This document shows positions 26,696-35,366 of a stretch of 64,000 bases of DNA, piece by piece. The first letter of the stretch is position 1; every line of letters starts with the position of its first letter. Source of the DNA: JAXDBM01 sp963709485 (GTDB lineage: Bacteria > Desulfobacterota > Syntrophia > Syntrophales > Fen-1087); the NCBI GenBank assembly GCA_963709485.1, contig CAVPWE010000007.1:186001-250000 (forward strand). Direction: 5' to 3'. Under the pieces are notes generated by a model. It made no database searches. It worked only from the letters and a program-made list of their open reading frames with translations, and was not told the DNA's origin. The position numbers were made by a program, and so were the translations under genes.

Positions 26696-28177
26696 ATGGC
26701 TTTAAAGCTGTATAACACAATGACCAGACGCAAGGAGGAATTCGAACCCATCGAATCCGGGAAAGTCGGCATCTATGCATGCGGCATCACGGCCTATGAT
26801 GTCTGTCACGTGGGGCATGCCCGATCCGCTGTTGTCTTTGACGTCATCACCCGGTTTCTGCGCTACCGGGGATATGATGTCACATTCGTAAAAAATTTCA
26901 CCGATGTGGACGACAAGATCATCCAGAAAAGCAATGCCGAAGGCGTCGGCATTGCCGAAATCTCGGAGCGCTTTATCAGAGAACATGACGAGGATATGAG
27001 AAAGCTGGGCGTTATCACACCAACGGTGACGCCCAGGGCCACGGATCACATTGACGGGATGATCGACCTGATCCGTCGACTCATGGAACGGGGCTTGGCC
27101 TACGAGACAGGGGGCGATGTGTATTTTGCCGTGGAGAGCTTCCGGGGATATGGAAAGCTGTCCGGCAGAAACCTGGATGAGATGATGGCGGGCGCCCGGG
27201 TGGACGTCAATGAGAGAAAAAACAACCCGCTGGATTTTGCCCTCTGGAAAGCCAGCAAAGAAGGAGAGCCTTGGTGGGACAGCCCCTGGGGAAAAGGGAG
27301 GCCGGGCTGGCACATCGAGTGCTCCGTCATGAGCCAGCGCTTTCTGGGGGATACCTTTGATATTCACGGGGGGGGCGAGGACCTGATTTTTCCCCATCAT
27401 GAGAATGAAATCGCCCAGTCCGAGGGTGCGACCGGAAAAGCCCTGGCCCGATTCTGGATCCACAACGGTTTTGTGAAGGTCAACAGCGAAAAAATGTCGA
27501 AGTCGCTCAATAATTTTTTCACCATTCGAGAGATGCTGAACAGCTATCACCCGGAGGTTTTGAGATTATTCCTGTTGCAGAGCCATTACCGGAGCCCGGT
27601 GGATTTTTCGGAGGCATCTCTGGCTGAATCGCGTCAGGGCATGGACCGTTTTTACAGCACCCTGAAGAACATCAAGGACCGGCGAAACGGCGATCGTCGG
27701 ACGGTCCCGGCAGGCCCTGCGGACCTTTCCATCAAAAGCAGGGGGCTCTATGAAAAATTGACGGGCCTTCCCGCTTCCTTCACGGAGGCGATGGACGACG
27801 ATTTCAACACCGCTCGCGCCCTTGGCTACGTCTTCGAGGCGGCCCGGCTTTTGAACGCCTACATGGCGGATTCGGACATGGCCGTCACCGGAGAGATGGA
27901 TTTCGTGCTTGAACAGGCGCAAAGTGTATTCAAGGAGCTCGGAGGAATCCTGGGGCTTTTCATGACGGATCCCGATGATTACTTCAGCCAGGACCGGGGC
28001 CGGAAGTCCGCCGAGAGAGGGCTTGATATTGCAGAAATCGAGAGTCTGATTGCGGAGCGGCAATCTGCCCGGACCGCCCGGAACTGGCAGCGGGCAGATG
28101 AGATCAGGCAGACGCTGTCCGCGAAAAAAATCATTCTCAAGGATGCCCCTTCCGGGACGACGTGGCAGGTGGCGTAG
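26696..28177 (+). CDS. cysS: Cysteinyl-tRNA synthetase
   Basis: Class I aminoacyl-tRNA synthetase, 493 aa. HIGH-type motif HVGHARS, KMSKS at EKMSKSLNN, and zinc ligands Cys in YACGIT, Cys in HIECSVM and His/Glu in FPHHENEIAQSE. The C-terminal DALR and anticodon-binding parts are complete. GCGGAGGTGCC precedes the ATG. It meets the convergent sensor kinase gene with only three bases between. Confidence 0.97.
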   Translation: MALKLYNTMTRRKEEFEPIESGKVGIYACGITAYDVCHVGHARSAVVFDVITRFLRYRGYDVTFVKNFTDVDDKIIQKSNAEGVGIAEISERFIREHDEDMRKLGVITPTVTPRATDHIDGMIDLIRRLMERGLAYETGGDVYFAVESFRGYGKLSGRNLDEMMAGARVDVNERKNNPLDFALWKASKEGEPWWDSPWGKGRPGWHIECSVMSQRFLGDTFDIHGGGEDLIFPHHENEIAQSEGATGKALARFWIHNGFVKVNSEKMSKSLNNFFTIREMLNSYHPEVLRLFLLQSHYRSPVDFSEASLAESRQGMDRFYSTLKNIKDRRNGDRRTVPAGPADLSIKSRGLYEKLTGLPASFTEAMDDDFNTARALGYVFEAARLLNAYMADSDMAVTGEMDFVLEQAQSVFKELGGILGLFMTDPDDYFSQDRGRKSAERGLDIAEIESLIAERQSARTARNWQRADEIRQTLSAKKIILKDAPSGTTWQVA

Positions 28178-28180
28178 GGT

Positions 28181-29986
28181 TCAGAGCTGCAAGTCGTTCA
28201 GGACGATCTTCAGGGCGTCCATGGAGTAGGGCCGAACGACGGCGGCGCTGAATCCATACCTTCTGAATTCGGACATGACCGGTTGGTGGGCATCGTTTCC
28301 CGCGATAACGGCCCTGACCTGAGGATCCATTTCCAGGAATCTCTGAAGAATTCCCTCGACGCCTTTGCTTTCCGGCATGGTTGCGTCCAGGACGGACGCC
28401 GCAAAGGGCTGCTTCTCATCAACGGCCTTTTTAAACAGCCGGATGGCCTCTTCCTCATCTTTTGCGAGTTCCGCGGCGTAACCAAGAAAATTCAGCAGAA
28501 TTCCCATCACGTCCCGCATGACCGGGTCATGATCCATTACCAGGATTCTCTTCCGGCGCAGCACGGAACCGGAACCGTGCGCAGCACCATCGCCGTCAAG
28601 GCTCTCTGTCTGTGCCGCACGAAGATAGACATCCACGGTCGTTCCCACATGGTGTTCCGAATGAACGGCAATGAAGCCGTCATGCTTTTTCACGATGGAA
28701 TAGCAGATCGCCAACCCGAGGCCGATGCCCGTCGTCTCACTCTTCTGTTTGGTTGTGAAATAAGGCTCAAATATTCTCTCCCGATGTTCCTCGGCGATCC
28801 CCATCCCGTGGTCTTCCACGGACCATTTGACGTACTTTCCCTCCTTCAAGGGCAGATTGTCGCTCTCGGAGACCATGACGTTCTGTGCCCGGACGTAAAC
28901 GACTCCGCCTGCCGGCATCGCCTCGCGGGCGTTGCTGATGAGGTTCTGTACAACCTGTTTCATCTGCTTGTCATCGATATCCACTGGCCATAAATCGTCC
29001 GGCAGATCGAAGTTGCAGTGGACGTTGGAGTCCTGCAGCGGTACGGCGGCCGTCTCTCTCAGCAGGGCGGCAATGGACACGGTCTTTTTGACGGGATTTC
29101 CTCCCTGCGCGAAGGTGATCAGCCGGTTGGCCAGTTCTTTTGCCTGCAGGCCGGCTCTCTCCGCGATTTCGAGACCCTGTTCGATAATCTTATCGTCGTC
29201 GGTAACGGAAATTTTTGCCACGAAGATGTTCCTCAGCATGGCGGACAGCAGACTGCTGAAATCGTGGGCGATTCCGTCTGCCATCGTACCGAGGGATTCC
29301 AGGCGCTTCACCTTCGTCAATTCTTCCTCCGCCCGCTTCAGTTCGGTGATATCTTCCAGCGTTTCTACAGCGCCGATCAGTTTGCCCCCCGAATCCCGAA
29401 TGACGGCGGCGGTAAAGCGCAGCCACGTTCCCTTCTCGCCCAGCGCCGGGAAATAATCCGTTCCCAGGTAAGCCTCGTCAATAAGCCTGGATTTGATGAA
29501 CATGCCGGAATACCACTTCGGGATTTCCTCCGGCGCTTCATCGACGAGCAGATCGGCCATGCAGGGCCTCTCTGTCGCATAAAATGCCTTCCAGTGATTC
29601 CCCGTGCCGACCACCTCCGCCGCCCTGATCCGGCTCAGAACCTCAAAAGCCCTGTTCCAGTAAAGGACGCGGTGATCCTTCCCCAGCACAAAAGTGGGGG
29701 TCGGTGAGCCCTGGAGAATGCTTGACAATCGCCGTTCGCTCTCCCGCAGTTCCTGTTCGGCCCACTTGCGCCAGGCCACCTGGTAAAACTTTCCCAAGCA
29801 GATCATAACGGCCAGCAGGAAAAGGCCGATCATGAGAAAAGGCGAGGAATCGAGTTTCTGATCCAGCCGATAGCCGACATACAGAAACAGGAAGGAGAGG
29901 ATGACAAGCAAGAATCCCCAGAAGATCAGTGTCAGCAGATCGCTGTAGCGGGTTGTCAGCGGGCGTTCCGGTCGCTCGTCACTCAC
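28181..29986 (-). CDS. Hybrid sensor histidine kinase (2 TM - PAS - HisKA - HATPase - degenerate REC)
   Basis: 601 aa from a GTG at 29986 that overlaps the upstream small gene in a GTGA arrangement and has AGAAGGG upstream. Two membrane helices lie near residues 18-38 and 48-70, then a PAS domain to about 215. The phosphoacceptor His is 241 in GIAHDFSSLL. The ATPase domain has the N box (NLISNAREAM), DHGMGIAEEHRERIF and GIGLGLAICYSIVKKH. The C-terminal receiver keeps the acidic pair (MDHD) and acceptor Asp 534 (LDATMP), but the conserved Thr/Ser reads as Ala (VIAGN) and the conserved Lys as Arg 585 (VVRPYS). No partner response regulator is adjacent. The input signal is unknown. Confidence 0.88.
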   Translation of the reverse strand: MSDERPERPLTTRYSDLLTLIFWGFLLVILSFLFLYVGYRLDQKLDSSPFLMIGLFLLAVMICLGKFYQVAWRKWAEQELRESERRLSSILQGSPTPTFVLGKDHRVLYWNRAFEVLSRIRAAEVVGTGNHWKAFYATERPCMADLLVDEAPEEIPKWYSGMFIKSRLIDEAYLGTDYFPALGEKGTWLRFTAAVIRDSGGKLIGAVETLEDITELKRAEEELTKVKRLESLGTMADGIAHDFSSLLSAMLRNIFVAKISVTDDDKIIEQGLEIAERAGLQAKELANRLITFAQGGNPVKKTVSIAALLRETAAVPLQDSNVHCNFDLPDDLWPVDIDDKQMKQVVQNLISNAREAMPAGGVVYVRAQNVMVSESDNLPLKEGKYVKWSVEDHGMGIAEEHRERIFEPYFTTKQKSETTGIGLGLAICYSIVKKHDGFIAVHSEHHVGTTVDVYLRAAQTESLDGDGAAHGSGSVLRRKRILVMDHDPVMRDVMGILLNFLGYAAELAKDEEEAIRLFKKAVDEKQPFAASVLDATMPESKGVEGILQRFLEMDPQVRAVIAGNDAHQPVMSEFRRYGFSAAVVRPYSMDALKIVLNDLQL

Positions 29987-30159
29987 TTCATGATCCCTTC
30001 TTTCCAAGGGTCGCCGCGTTGAACTGCGTCCGGAAGATAGGCAATGGCGAATTTTTCTCCCAGGGGATAGGCGCAGCCTTTTTTCTCGCACCAGCGCGTC
30101 AGATCGGCCCCATTGAGATTGGAGCCGTAGGCGAAGTAGTAGGGCAAGTTATTTTTCAT
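29983..30159 (-). CDS. 58-aa gamma-glutamylcyclotransferase-like protein (N-terminal fragment only)
   Basis: Read directly from the sequence: MKNNLPYYFAYGSNLNGADL, then TRWCEKKGCAYPLGEKFAIA, then a short tail ending in EGIMK. The YFAYGSNLN motif is the substrate-binding signature of the GGCT/AIG2 fold, and the W-C spacing after it fits the family. The usual protein is two to three times longer, and the catalytic Glu region is missing, so this is either a truncated relic or a small free-standing domain. Its TGA overlaps the GTG of the sensor kinase by four bases, so it may mainly serve translational coupling. No obvious frameshift continuation was seen in the kinase reading. Confidence 0.6.
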   Translation of the reverse strand: MKNNLPYYFAYGSNLNGADLTRWCEKKGCAYPLGEKFAIAYLPDAVQRGDPWKEGIMK

Positions 30160-30190
30160 ACGGTCCCACTTGCCGGATTCATCTGGGATG

Positions 30191-30218
30191 AAAGATGATC
30201 GTGGTAAGGATCATCTTT
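30191..30218 (-). terminator. Perfect hairpin at the end of the CoA-transferase gene
   Basis: AAAGATGATC (30191-30200) pairs with GATCATCTTT (30209-30218) around an eight-base loop. On the minus strand it includes the stop codon of the CoA-transferase/GNAT gene and is followed by only three T, so it is a weak intrinsic terminator at best; mRNA 3' end protection is an alternative. Confidence 0.5.
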
Positions 30219-32088
30219 TGAACGTCATTGTTAGTTCGCAAACCCCCGCAACCGTCGTTTTTTTGATATCAAACCCGCCTTTTTCGAAGGTGTGCAGCAT
30301 GGGTTTGTTTTCCGCCAGTACCTCCGCCGTGAAGCCCAGAAGACCTTCCCGCTTGGCCAGATAGGTCATATAGGCCAGCAATTCCGTTCCGATGCCCCGG
30401 CCCTGATGATCATCTCGAACGGCAAACGCCGCTTCGGCCCGGTGACGCTCCGGATCGATGTAGTATCTTCCCACGCCCAGGATGAGCTCCCGCTCCTCGT
30501 CGTCTGTTGAGAACGCCAGAAGTGCGACTTCACGGGTATAATCGATTACGACCAGCGCCTGAAGACGTTCATGGGGCATGTCCGTCCGCCTCGACATGAA
30601 GCGGCGGTACATGCTCTGATCGGACATCGAGTAGACAAAATCTTTCAGACGGGGCTCGTCGCTGATCTTAATCGGCCGGATGAAAATATTCAATCCGCCA
30701 CCGGTGGTGCGGTACGTTTCCAGGTGCTCGGGATACTCGCCGCCCTTGCCGGGCATGAAGGCCTGGTCCCGGTATATGAGGTTCAGCTTTTTTGCTTCCG
30801 CGATCAGCCAAGGCCTGAATTTCGGGTGGGCAATCCCGATCAGTTCCATGCCCCGCTCCCTCATGCTTTTGCCGTGCAGATAGGCAATCCCGTATTCGGT
30901 CACCACGTAGCGGATATCGCCGCGAATGAGGGTTGCTCCCGCACCTTCCCGGAGCGAGGGAACGATCCGGGAAACGACATCCGAGGCCGCCGTGGACTGC
31001 AGCGTCAAGATGGCTTTTCCATTCTTTGCCAGAATTGCCCCTCGCATGAAGTCCGCCTGACCGCCGACGCCGCTGTGAGACAGCGTACCGATGGATTCCG
31101 CCGTGGCCTGGCCCGTCAGATCGATCTCGAGCGCGCTGTTGATCGCGACCATGTTGTTGTGCTTGGCAATGACCACCGGATCGTTGGTATAATCGATCGT
31201 CCTGAAATCAAATGCCGGATTGTCATGAAGAAACGCGTAGGCTTCCGCGTGTCCCATGCAGAAGGTTGCCACCGTCTTGCCGGGATTAATGGTCTTGCGG
31301 GAATTGTCGATCACCCCTTGTTTCATCAGATCGACGATGCCGTCCGTGATCAGCTCGGTATGGACGCCCAGATGCTTTTTGCCCGAGAGATGGGACAGCA
31401 CGGCATTGGGAATCCGTCCATAGCCGACCTGGAGCGTGTCGCCGTCCTCAATCAGGCGCGAGACGTACTTCCCGATCCTCTGGGCAATCTCCGTATCCGC
31501 TTCCGGTGCGTATTCGAGGAGGAGTTCGTCATAAGGGACCAGGAAATCCGCATCATCGATGTGGATAAAAGTATCCCCGAGAACGCGCGGCATGTGGGCA
31601 TTCACCTGCACGACCAGCAGCCTGGCCGTTTCCGCAGCGGCCTTCACGATGTCAACGCTGATTCCCAGACTCATGAAACCGTGTTCATCCGGCAGAGAGG
31701 TTTGTATCAGGGCGATGTCAATCCGGGCAAGGCCCCGGTGAAACAGTTCCGGGACCTGAGACAGGAAGATCGGCGTGTAATCCGCCACCCCCCTGTTGAC
31801 GGCATCCCGGGTGCTGTCGCCGATAAAAAATGAGTTGTGCCGGAAGTTCTGCTTGAATATTTCCGTCGCGTACGGGGCCACCCCCAGGCTTCTGACATGA
31901 AGGACCTCCGCATCGAAGAACGCCTTCGGATTGGATTTTACATAGCGGATCAGGCCTTGAACGAGGTGCTGGGGTTCCGCGCATGCGGAGCCGATAAAAA
32001 TCGTGTCCCCGCGGTGAATATGACTGTAGATGAACTCTAAGGGCGCAAATTTAGATGAATATTTCTTTTTCCAGTCATCCAGCGACAT
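30211..32088 (-). CDS. Acetyl-CoA hydrolase/CoA-transferase fused to a C-terminal GNAT acetyltransferase
   Basis: 625 aa. Residues about 1-440 are a class I CoA-transferase of the acetyl-CoA hydrolase/4-hydroxybutyrate CoA-transferase type: the likely catalytic Glu lies in INSALEIDLTGQ and the oxyanion glycine loop is GVGGQADFM. After about residue 470 comes a GNAT domain with the acetyl-CoA loop DDHQGRGIGTELL. ATG at 32088 with AAAGGGC upstream. The first half probably exchanges CoA between acyl-CoA and a carboxylate such as acetate; the GNAT half might acetylate a lysine, perhaps its own, but that is inference. This architecture is known in other deltaproteobacteria. No regulator gene is adjacent; the upstream region is shared with the divergent diguanylate cyclase. 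Confidence 0.88.
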   Translation of the reverse strand: MSLDDWKKKYSSKFAPLEFIYSHIHRGDTIFIGSACAEPQHLVQGLIRYVKSNPKAFFDAEVLHVRSLGVAPYATEIFKQNFRHNSFFIGDSTRDAVNRGVADYTPIFLSQVPELFHRGLARIDIALIQTSLPDEHGFMSLGISVDIVKAAAETARLLVVQVNAHMPRVLGDTFIHIDDADFLVPYDELLLEYAPEADTEIAQRIGKYVSRLIEDGDTLQVGYGRIPNAVLSHLSGKKHLGVHTELITDGIVDLMKQGVIDNSRKTINPGKTVATFCMGHAEAYAFLHDNPAFDFRTIDYTNDPVVIAKHNNMVAINSALEIDLTGQATAESIGTLSHSGVGGQADFMRGAILAKNGKAILTLQSTAASDVVSRIVPSLREGAGATLIRGDIRYVVTEYGIAYLHGKSMRERGMELIGIAHPKFRPWLIAEAKKLNLIYRDQAFMPGKGGEYPEHLETYRTTGGGLNIFIRPIKISDEPRLKDFVYSMSDQSMYRRFMSRRTDMPHERLQALVVIDYTREVALLAFSTDDEERELILGVGRYYIDPERHRAEAAFAVRDDHQGRGIGTELLAYMTYLAKREGLLGFTAEVLAENKPMLHTFEKGGFDIKKTTVAGVCELTMTFKR

Positions 32089-32164
32089 GGTATTGCCCTT
32101 TCATTCTTCTCTAACTTGCAAAAAAAAACGACCCTGTCAAGGCGAAAGACGGACACCTTTCGTC

Positions 32165-32192
32165 TTGACAACCTGATTAATTTTATTATAAT
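32165..32192 (+). promoter_or_regulatory. Near-consensus sigma-70 promoter for the cNMP-GGDEF gene
   Basis: TTGACA at 32165-32170 and TATAAT at 32187-32192, both perfect, separated by 16 bp. An inverted copy of the -35 region (TGTCAAG at 32135-32141 against CTTGACA at 32164-32170) lies upstream, so a second -35 points toward the divergent CoA-transferase gene, though no good -10 is seen for it. The transcript would have a leader of about 57 bases. Confidence 0.75.
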
Positions 32193-32256
32193 TTTAATGT
32201 ATTAGATCACCGAATGAACAGGGGCCGGTTTCTTAAATCACGGATGGGGAGAGACG

Positions 32257-33207
32257 ATGACTGGCGGTATCGGCGAAGCGGATTTGAAGAGGATCTGTCT
32301 GTTCAAAAATGTGAACCTTGAATCAATCAAGGGTCTTCTGGAGGACTGTCCCGTCCAGAAGTTTGAACGCGGCGATGTTGTCATCGGCGCCGGCCAACTC
32401 CTTCGGCACATCTACCTGGTTCTTGAGGGATATCTGCGTGTTCATCCGCAGTCGCTGGACCAGGGCCCCATCGTGGTCCTGGGTCCCGGGGATATCGTCG
32501 GGGAAATCTCGGTCATCGATCATCAACCGGCAACGGCCTATGTCATTGCGGACGATTCCTGTCTGCTGATTGTCGTGCATGAAGACATTCTCTGGTCGTT
32601 AATCCGCTCTTCTCATGCCGCCGCCCTCAATCTTTTGTATATTCTGGCAAAACGTCTGCGCCATTCGGATGTCCTGATCGCGGGTGACATGCAGGATGAT
32701 CAGGACTATGAACAGTACGGCAGCATGGATGCCCTTACCGGCCTGCACAGCCGCAGCTGGCTGGAGATGATGCTGAAGCGTCAATTCCTGCGATCAACGA
32801 CCATCGGCGAACCCCTGTCCCTCATTATGATCGATATCGATGATTTCAGGGAATTCAATCAGGCGAATGGCCGGATATACAGCGACCGCGTTCTCTATTC
32901 GCTCGCGCACCAGCTCAGCGAGCAGTTGCGCCCGACCGATATCATCGCCCGTTACGGCGGGGACGAGTTTATTATTCTGCTTCCCCACGTGGATATGGTG
33001 ACAGCCAGAAATGTGGCCGAGCGTCTGCGACGGGATATGAAAAAATCGGTGCCGGTGACGCCGGAGGGAAACAGCGTTCCCTACCCGACCGTGTCCTTCG
33101 GTCTGTCGGAAGCAAGGTCGGACCAGACGCCGGAATCATTCATCAAAGAAGCCGAAGAAGCGCTGTCCCGCGCAAAGGTAATGGGCGGAAACTGCATTGT
33201 CGGCTGA
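32257..33207 (+). CDS. Cyclic-nucleotide-binding diguanylate cyclase (CRP-like sensor - GGDEF)
   Basis: 316 aa. An N-terminal cNMP-binding/CRP-type jellyroll (about residues 15-130, with GDVVIGAGQ, LEGYLRVH and GPGDIVGEISVIDHQPATAYV) is joined to a GGDEF domain. The catalytic YGGDEF motif is at about residue 233, and an RxxD inhibitory site (RPTD) lies five residues before it, so the enzyme should both make c-di-GMP and be product-inhibited. There is no membrane segment, so it should be cytosolic. The small-ligand pocket lacks an obvious canonical cAMP Arg-Ala/Ser pair, so the ligand is open. The 3' end overlaps the radical SAM gene by 11 bases. Confidence 0.9.
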   Translation: MTGGIGEADLKRICLFKNVNLESIKGLLEDCPVQKFERGDVVIGAGQLLRHIYLVLEGYLRVHPQSLDQGPIVVLGPGDIVGEISVIDHQPATAYVIADDSCLLIVVHEDILWSLIRSSHAAALNLLYILAKRLRHSDVLIAGDMQDDQDYEQYGSMDALTGLHSRSWLEMMLKRQFLRSTTIGEPLSLIMIDIDDFREFNQANGRIYSDRVLYSLAHQLSEQLRPTDIIARYGGDEFIILLPHVDMVTARNVAERLRRDMKKSVPVTPEGNSVPYPTVSFGLSEARSDQTPESFIKEAEEALSRAKVMGGNCIVG

Positions 33208-34957
33208 ATCGGAACCGGAGCCGTTGCAGGACTTCAAGGCGCCCCGATCCACCGATCCGACACCGGCATGGAGTGAAGCCCCCTGCGTTCTCCTGATCCA
33301 TCCCCCGCTCGTCAAGCCCGGGGAGCCGCCTGCAGGTCTGGCAAGACTTGCCGGCGCACTCCGGCGCCACCGGATCCATCATTCAGTCATTGACGCCAAC
33401 ATTGAAGGCTTGCAGCATCTCCTGAAAAGCCATGCCGGCGTCCCTCCGGGCGCCTCCGTAAGCGGAGCAGGCCGGGAGGATCTTTCCGACACCTGGACCC
33501 GGCGGGCGAGGCGCCATCTTGAAGATCACCTGGCCCTGATCAGAGGACATCAAGGCTTTGGCAGCATGGATCGCTATCGAAGAGCTGTCCTGGATATCAG
33601 CCGTGTCCTGGAAAAATCGGTTCCGGGCGGTCCCGTCCGCATCAGCCTTTCCGATTATGAAGACCGGACCCTTTCACCCCTTCGCAGCCTTGATCTGATC
33701 CGGGCCGCCGAGAGGCCGGCAGACAATCCTTTTCATGCTTATTTCCAGGATCGTCTTGTCAGTCTGATGGAAACCGAACCGTTCTCCGTGGCCGGCTTTT
33801 CCCTGAATTATCTGAGTCAGGCCCTCTGCTGTTTTGCCATGATCGGGCTTCTGAAAAAATTGGCGGCCGGCATCAAAGTCGTTCTGGGCGGCGGGCTGGT
33901 TACCTCCTGGCTGAGTCGTCCCGGATGGCGCAGCCCCTTTCAGGGACTGGTGGATGAATGCGTGGCCGGACCCGGAGAAGGCCCCCTGCTTTCAATGCTG
34001 GGAGTGAAGCCGGACCACGAGGCCGTCACCCCGGAATACAGCGCCTTCCCCATGCCGGATTATCTGTCCCCCGGATTTGTCCTTCCCTACAGCGCTTCAC
34101 GGGGCTGCTACTGGAGGCGTTGCGCCTTCTGTCCCGAAAAGGCCGAAGCGAACCCATACCGGCCGACGCCGTCCGGGCGGGTGATGCAGGATCTCCGTCT
34201 GCTCAAAGCCGGGACGGAACCGGCGCTGCTGCATTTTCTGGACAATGCCGTGAGTCCCGCCCTCCTCCGGTCGCTGGCCGGCGAGCCCATCGGTGTCCCG
34301 TGGTATGGATTTGCCCGGATATCCCCGGAGCTTGCCGATCCGGAATTCTGCATGGCTTTGAAGCGGTCCGGGTGCGTCATGCTGAAATTGGGGATCGAGT
34401 CCGGTTCGCAGCGCGTTCTCGATCTGCTTGAAAAGGGCCTGGATCTGGAGACGGCGTCGAAAACCCTGAAGGCCCTGAAAGCGGCGGGCATCGCCGCCTA
34501 TGTTTACCTGCTTTTTGGAACGCCGGCGGAAAGGGAAGAGGACGCATTCCGGACTCTTGATTTCACAGTCCGGCATCATGAAGGGATCGGCTTTCTGAAT
34601 GCGGCCGTATTCAATCTGCCCGCCCGCAGTCCGGAAGCGGAGACACTGGAAACGGAATCCTTTTATGAGGGGGATCTGTCTCTTTACCGGACCTTTACCC
34701 ATCCCGCCGGGTGGGACCGTCCATCCGTCCGGCACTTTCTGAACCGGACCTTCAAGCGTCATCCCGCCGTGGCGCCTATCCTGCGGAGGGATCCGCCCTA
34801 TTTCACGTCGAATCATGCGCCCTTTTTTGTTATAAATGCGATTCGCCGGGATGTGACCGGTGATCCGGCGCCCGTACGGTTCCGGAGTATTTTTTTCCCG
34901 GACCGGTTCCCGTTGCGTGGCGCCACGGAGGGACGCGGAATCAGGAGGATCCGTTGA
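33197..34957 (+). CDS. Radical SAM protein with N-terminal B12-binding-like domain
   Basis: 586 aa from a TTG at 33197 inside the end of the GGDEF gene. The N-terminal part (LLIHPPLVKPGEPPAGLARLAGALRR) has the look of a cobalamin-binding domain of class B radical SAM enzymes, but the usual DxHxxG motif is not evident. The Fe-S cluster motif is C-x4-C-x2-C starting at residue 304 (CYWRRCAFC), a variant shared by a subset of these proteins. The C-terminal half keeps the TIM barrel segments GIESGSQRVLDLLEKG and YLLFGTPAER. The substrate is unknown. Overlap suggests co-translation with the diguanylate cyclase; a later ATG may be the true start, since no other support for the TTG exists. Confidence 0.82.
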   Translation: MSAESEPEPLQDFKAPRSTDPTPAWSEAPCVLLIHPPLVKPGEPPAGLARLAGALRRHRIHHSVIDANIEGLQHLLKSHAGVPPGASVSGAGREDLSDTWTRRARRHLEDHLALIRGHQGFGSMDRYRRAVLDISRVLEKSVPGGPVRISLSDYEDRTLSPLRSLDLIRAAERPADNPFHAYFQDRLVSLMETEPFSVAGFSLNYLSQALCCFAMIGLLKKLAAGIKVVLGGGLVTSWLSRPGWRSPFQGLVDECVAGPGEGPLLSMLGVKPDHEAVTPEYSAFPMPDYLSPGFVLPYSASRGCYWRRCAFCPEKAEANPYRPTPSGRVMQDLRLLKAGTEPALLHFLDNAVSPALLRSLAGEPIGVPWYGFARISPELADPEFCMALKRSGCVMLKLGIESGSQRVLDLLEKGLDLETASKTLKALKAAGIAAYVYLLFGTPAEREEDAFRTLDFTVRHHEGIGFLNAAVFNLPARSPEAETLETESFYEGDLSLYRTFTHPAGWDRPSVRHFLNRTFKRHPAVAPILRRDPPYFTSNHAPFFVINAIRRDVTGDPAPVRFRSIFFPDRFPLRGATEGRGIRRIR

Positions 34958-35339
34958 TCACGGTGATCTGGTCATTGAGGGTCCAGAAGTCGTAGAGATA
35001 GCCGATGCCGACGAGACCGGCCGTCAACAGGTAGAGGATCCCCGTGATCCACTTGCCCATGTACATCCGGTGTATGCCGAACAGCCCGAGGAAGGTGAGC
35101 AGGACCCAGGCGACGGTATAGTCGATCCGGCCCGCGCGGAAGCGGAAGTCCGCCTGCCGGTCCATGGAAGGGATGAGGAACAGATCGATCAGCCAGCCGA
35201 TGCCGAGAAGGCCGAGCGTGAAGAAATAGATGGTGCCGGAAACGGGCTTTCCGTAATAAAAGCGATGCGAACCGGTAAACCCGAAAATCCACAGGATGTA
35301 GCCTACCGTTTTCAGGTGCGTGTCGCTGCTGTTCGTCAT
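34941..35339 (-). CDS. TM2-domain membrane protein with two repeats
   Basis: 132 aa with two copies of the TM2 unit: GFTGSHRFYYGKPVSGTIYF with a following helix hairpin, and GLFGIHRMYMGKWITGILYL with another. Each unit has the G-x-H-x-F/M-Y-x-G turn between two membrane helices, so four helices in total. Family function is unknown. The end overlaps the end of the convergent radical SAM gene by 17 bases. Confidence 0.85.
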   Translation of the reverse strand: MTNSSDTHLKTVGYILWIFGFTGSHRFYYGKPVSGTIYFFTLGLLGIGWLIDLFLIPSMDRQADFRFRAGRIDYTVAWVLLTFLGLFGIHRMYMGKWITGILYLLTAGLVGIGYLYDFWTLNDQITVINGSS

Positions 35340-35366
35340 GGCCGTGCCTCCGAATCCGCTTGAGGT

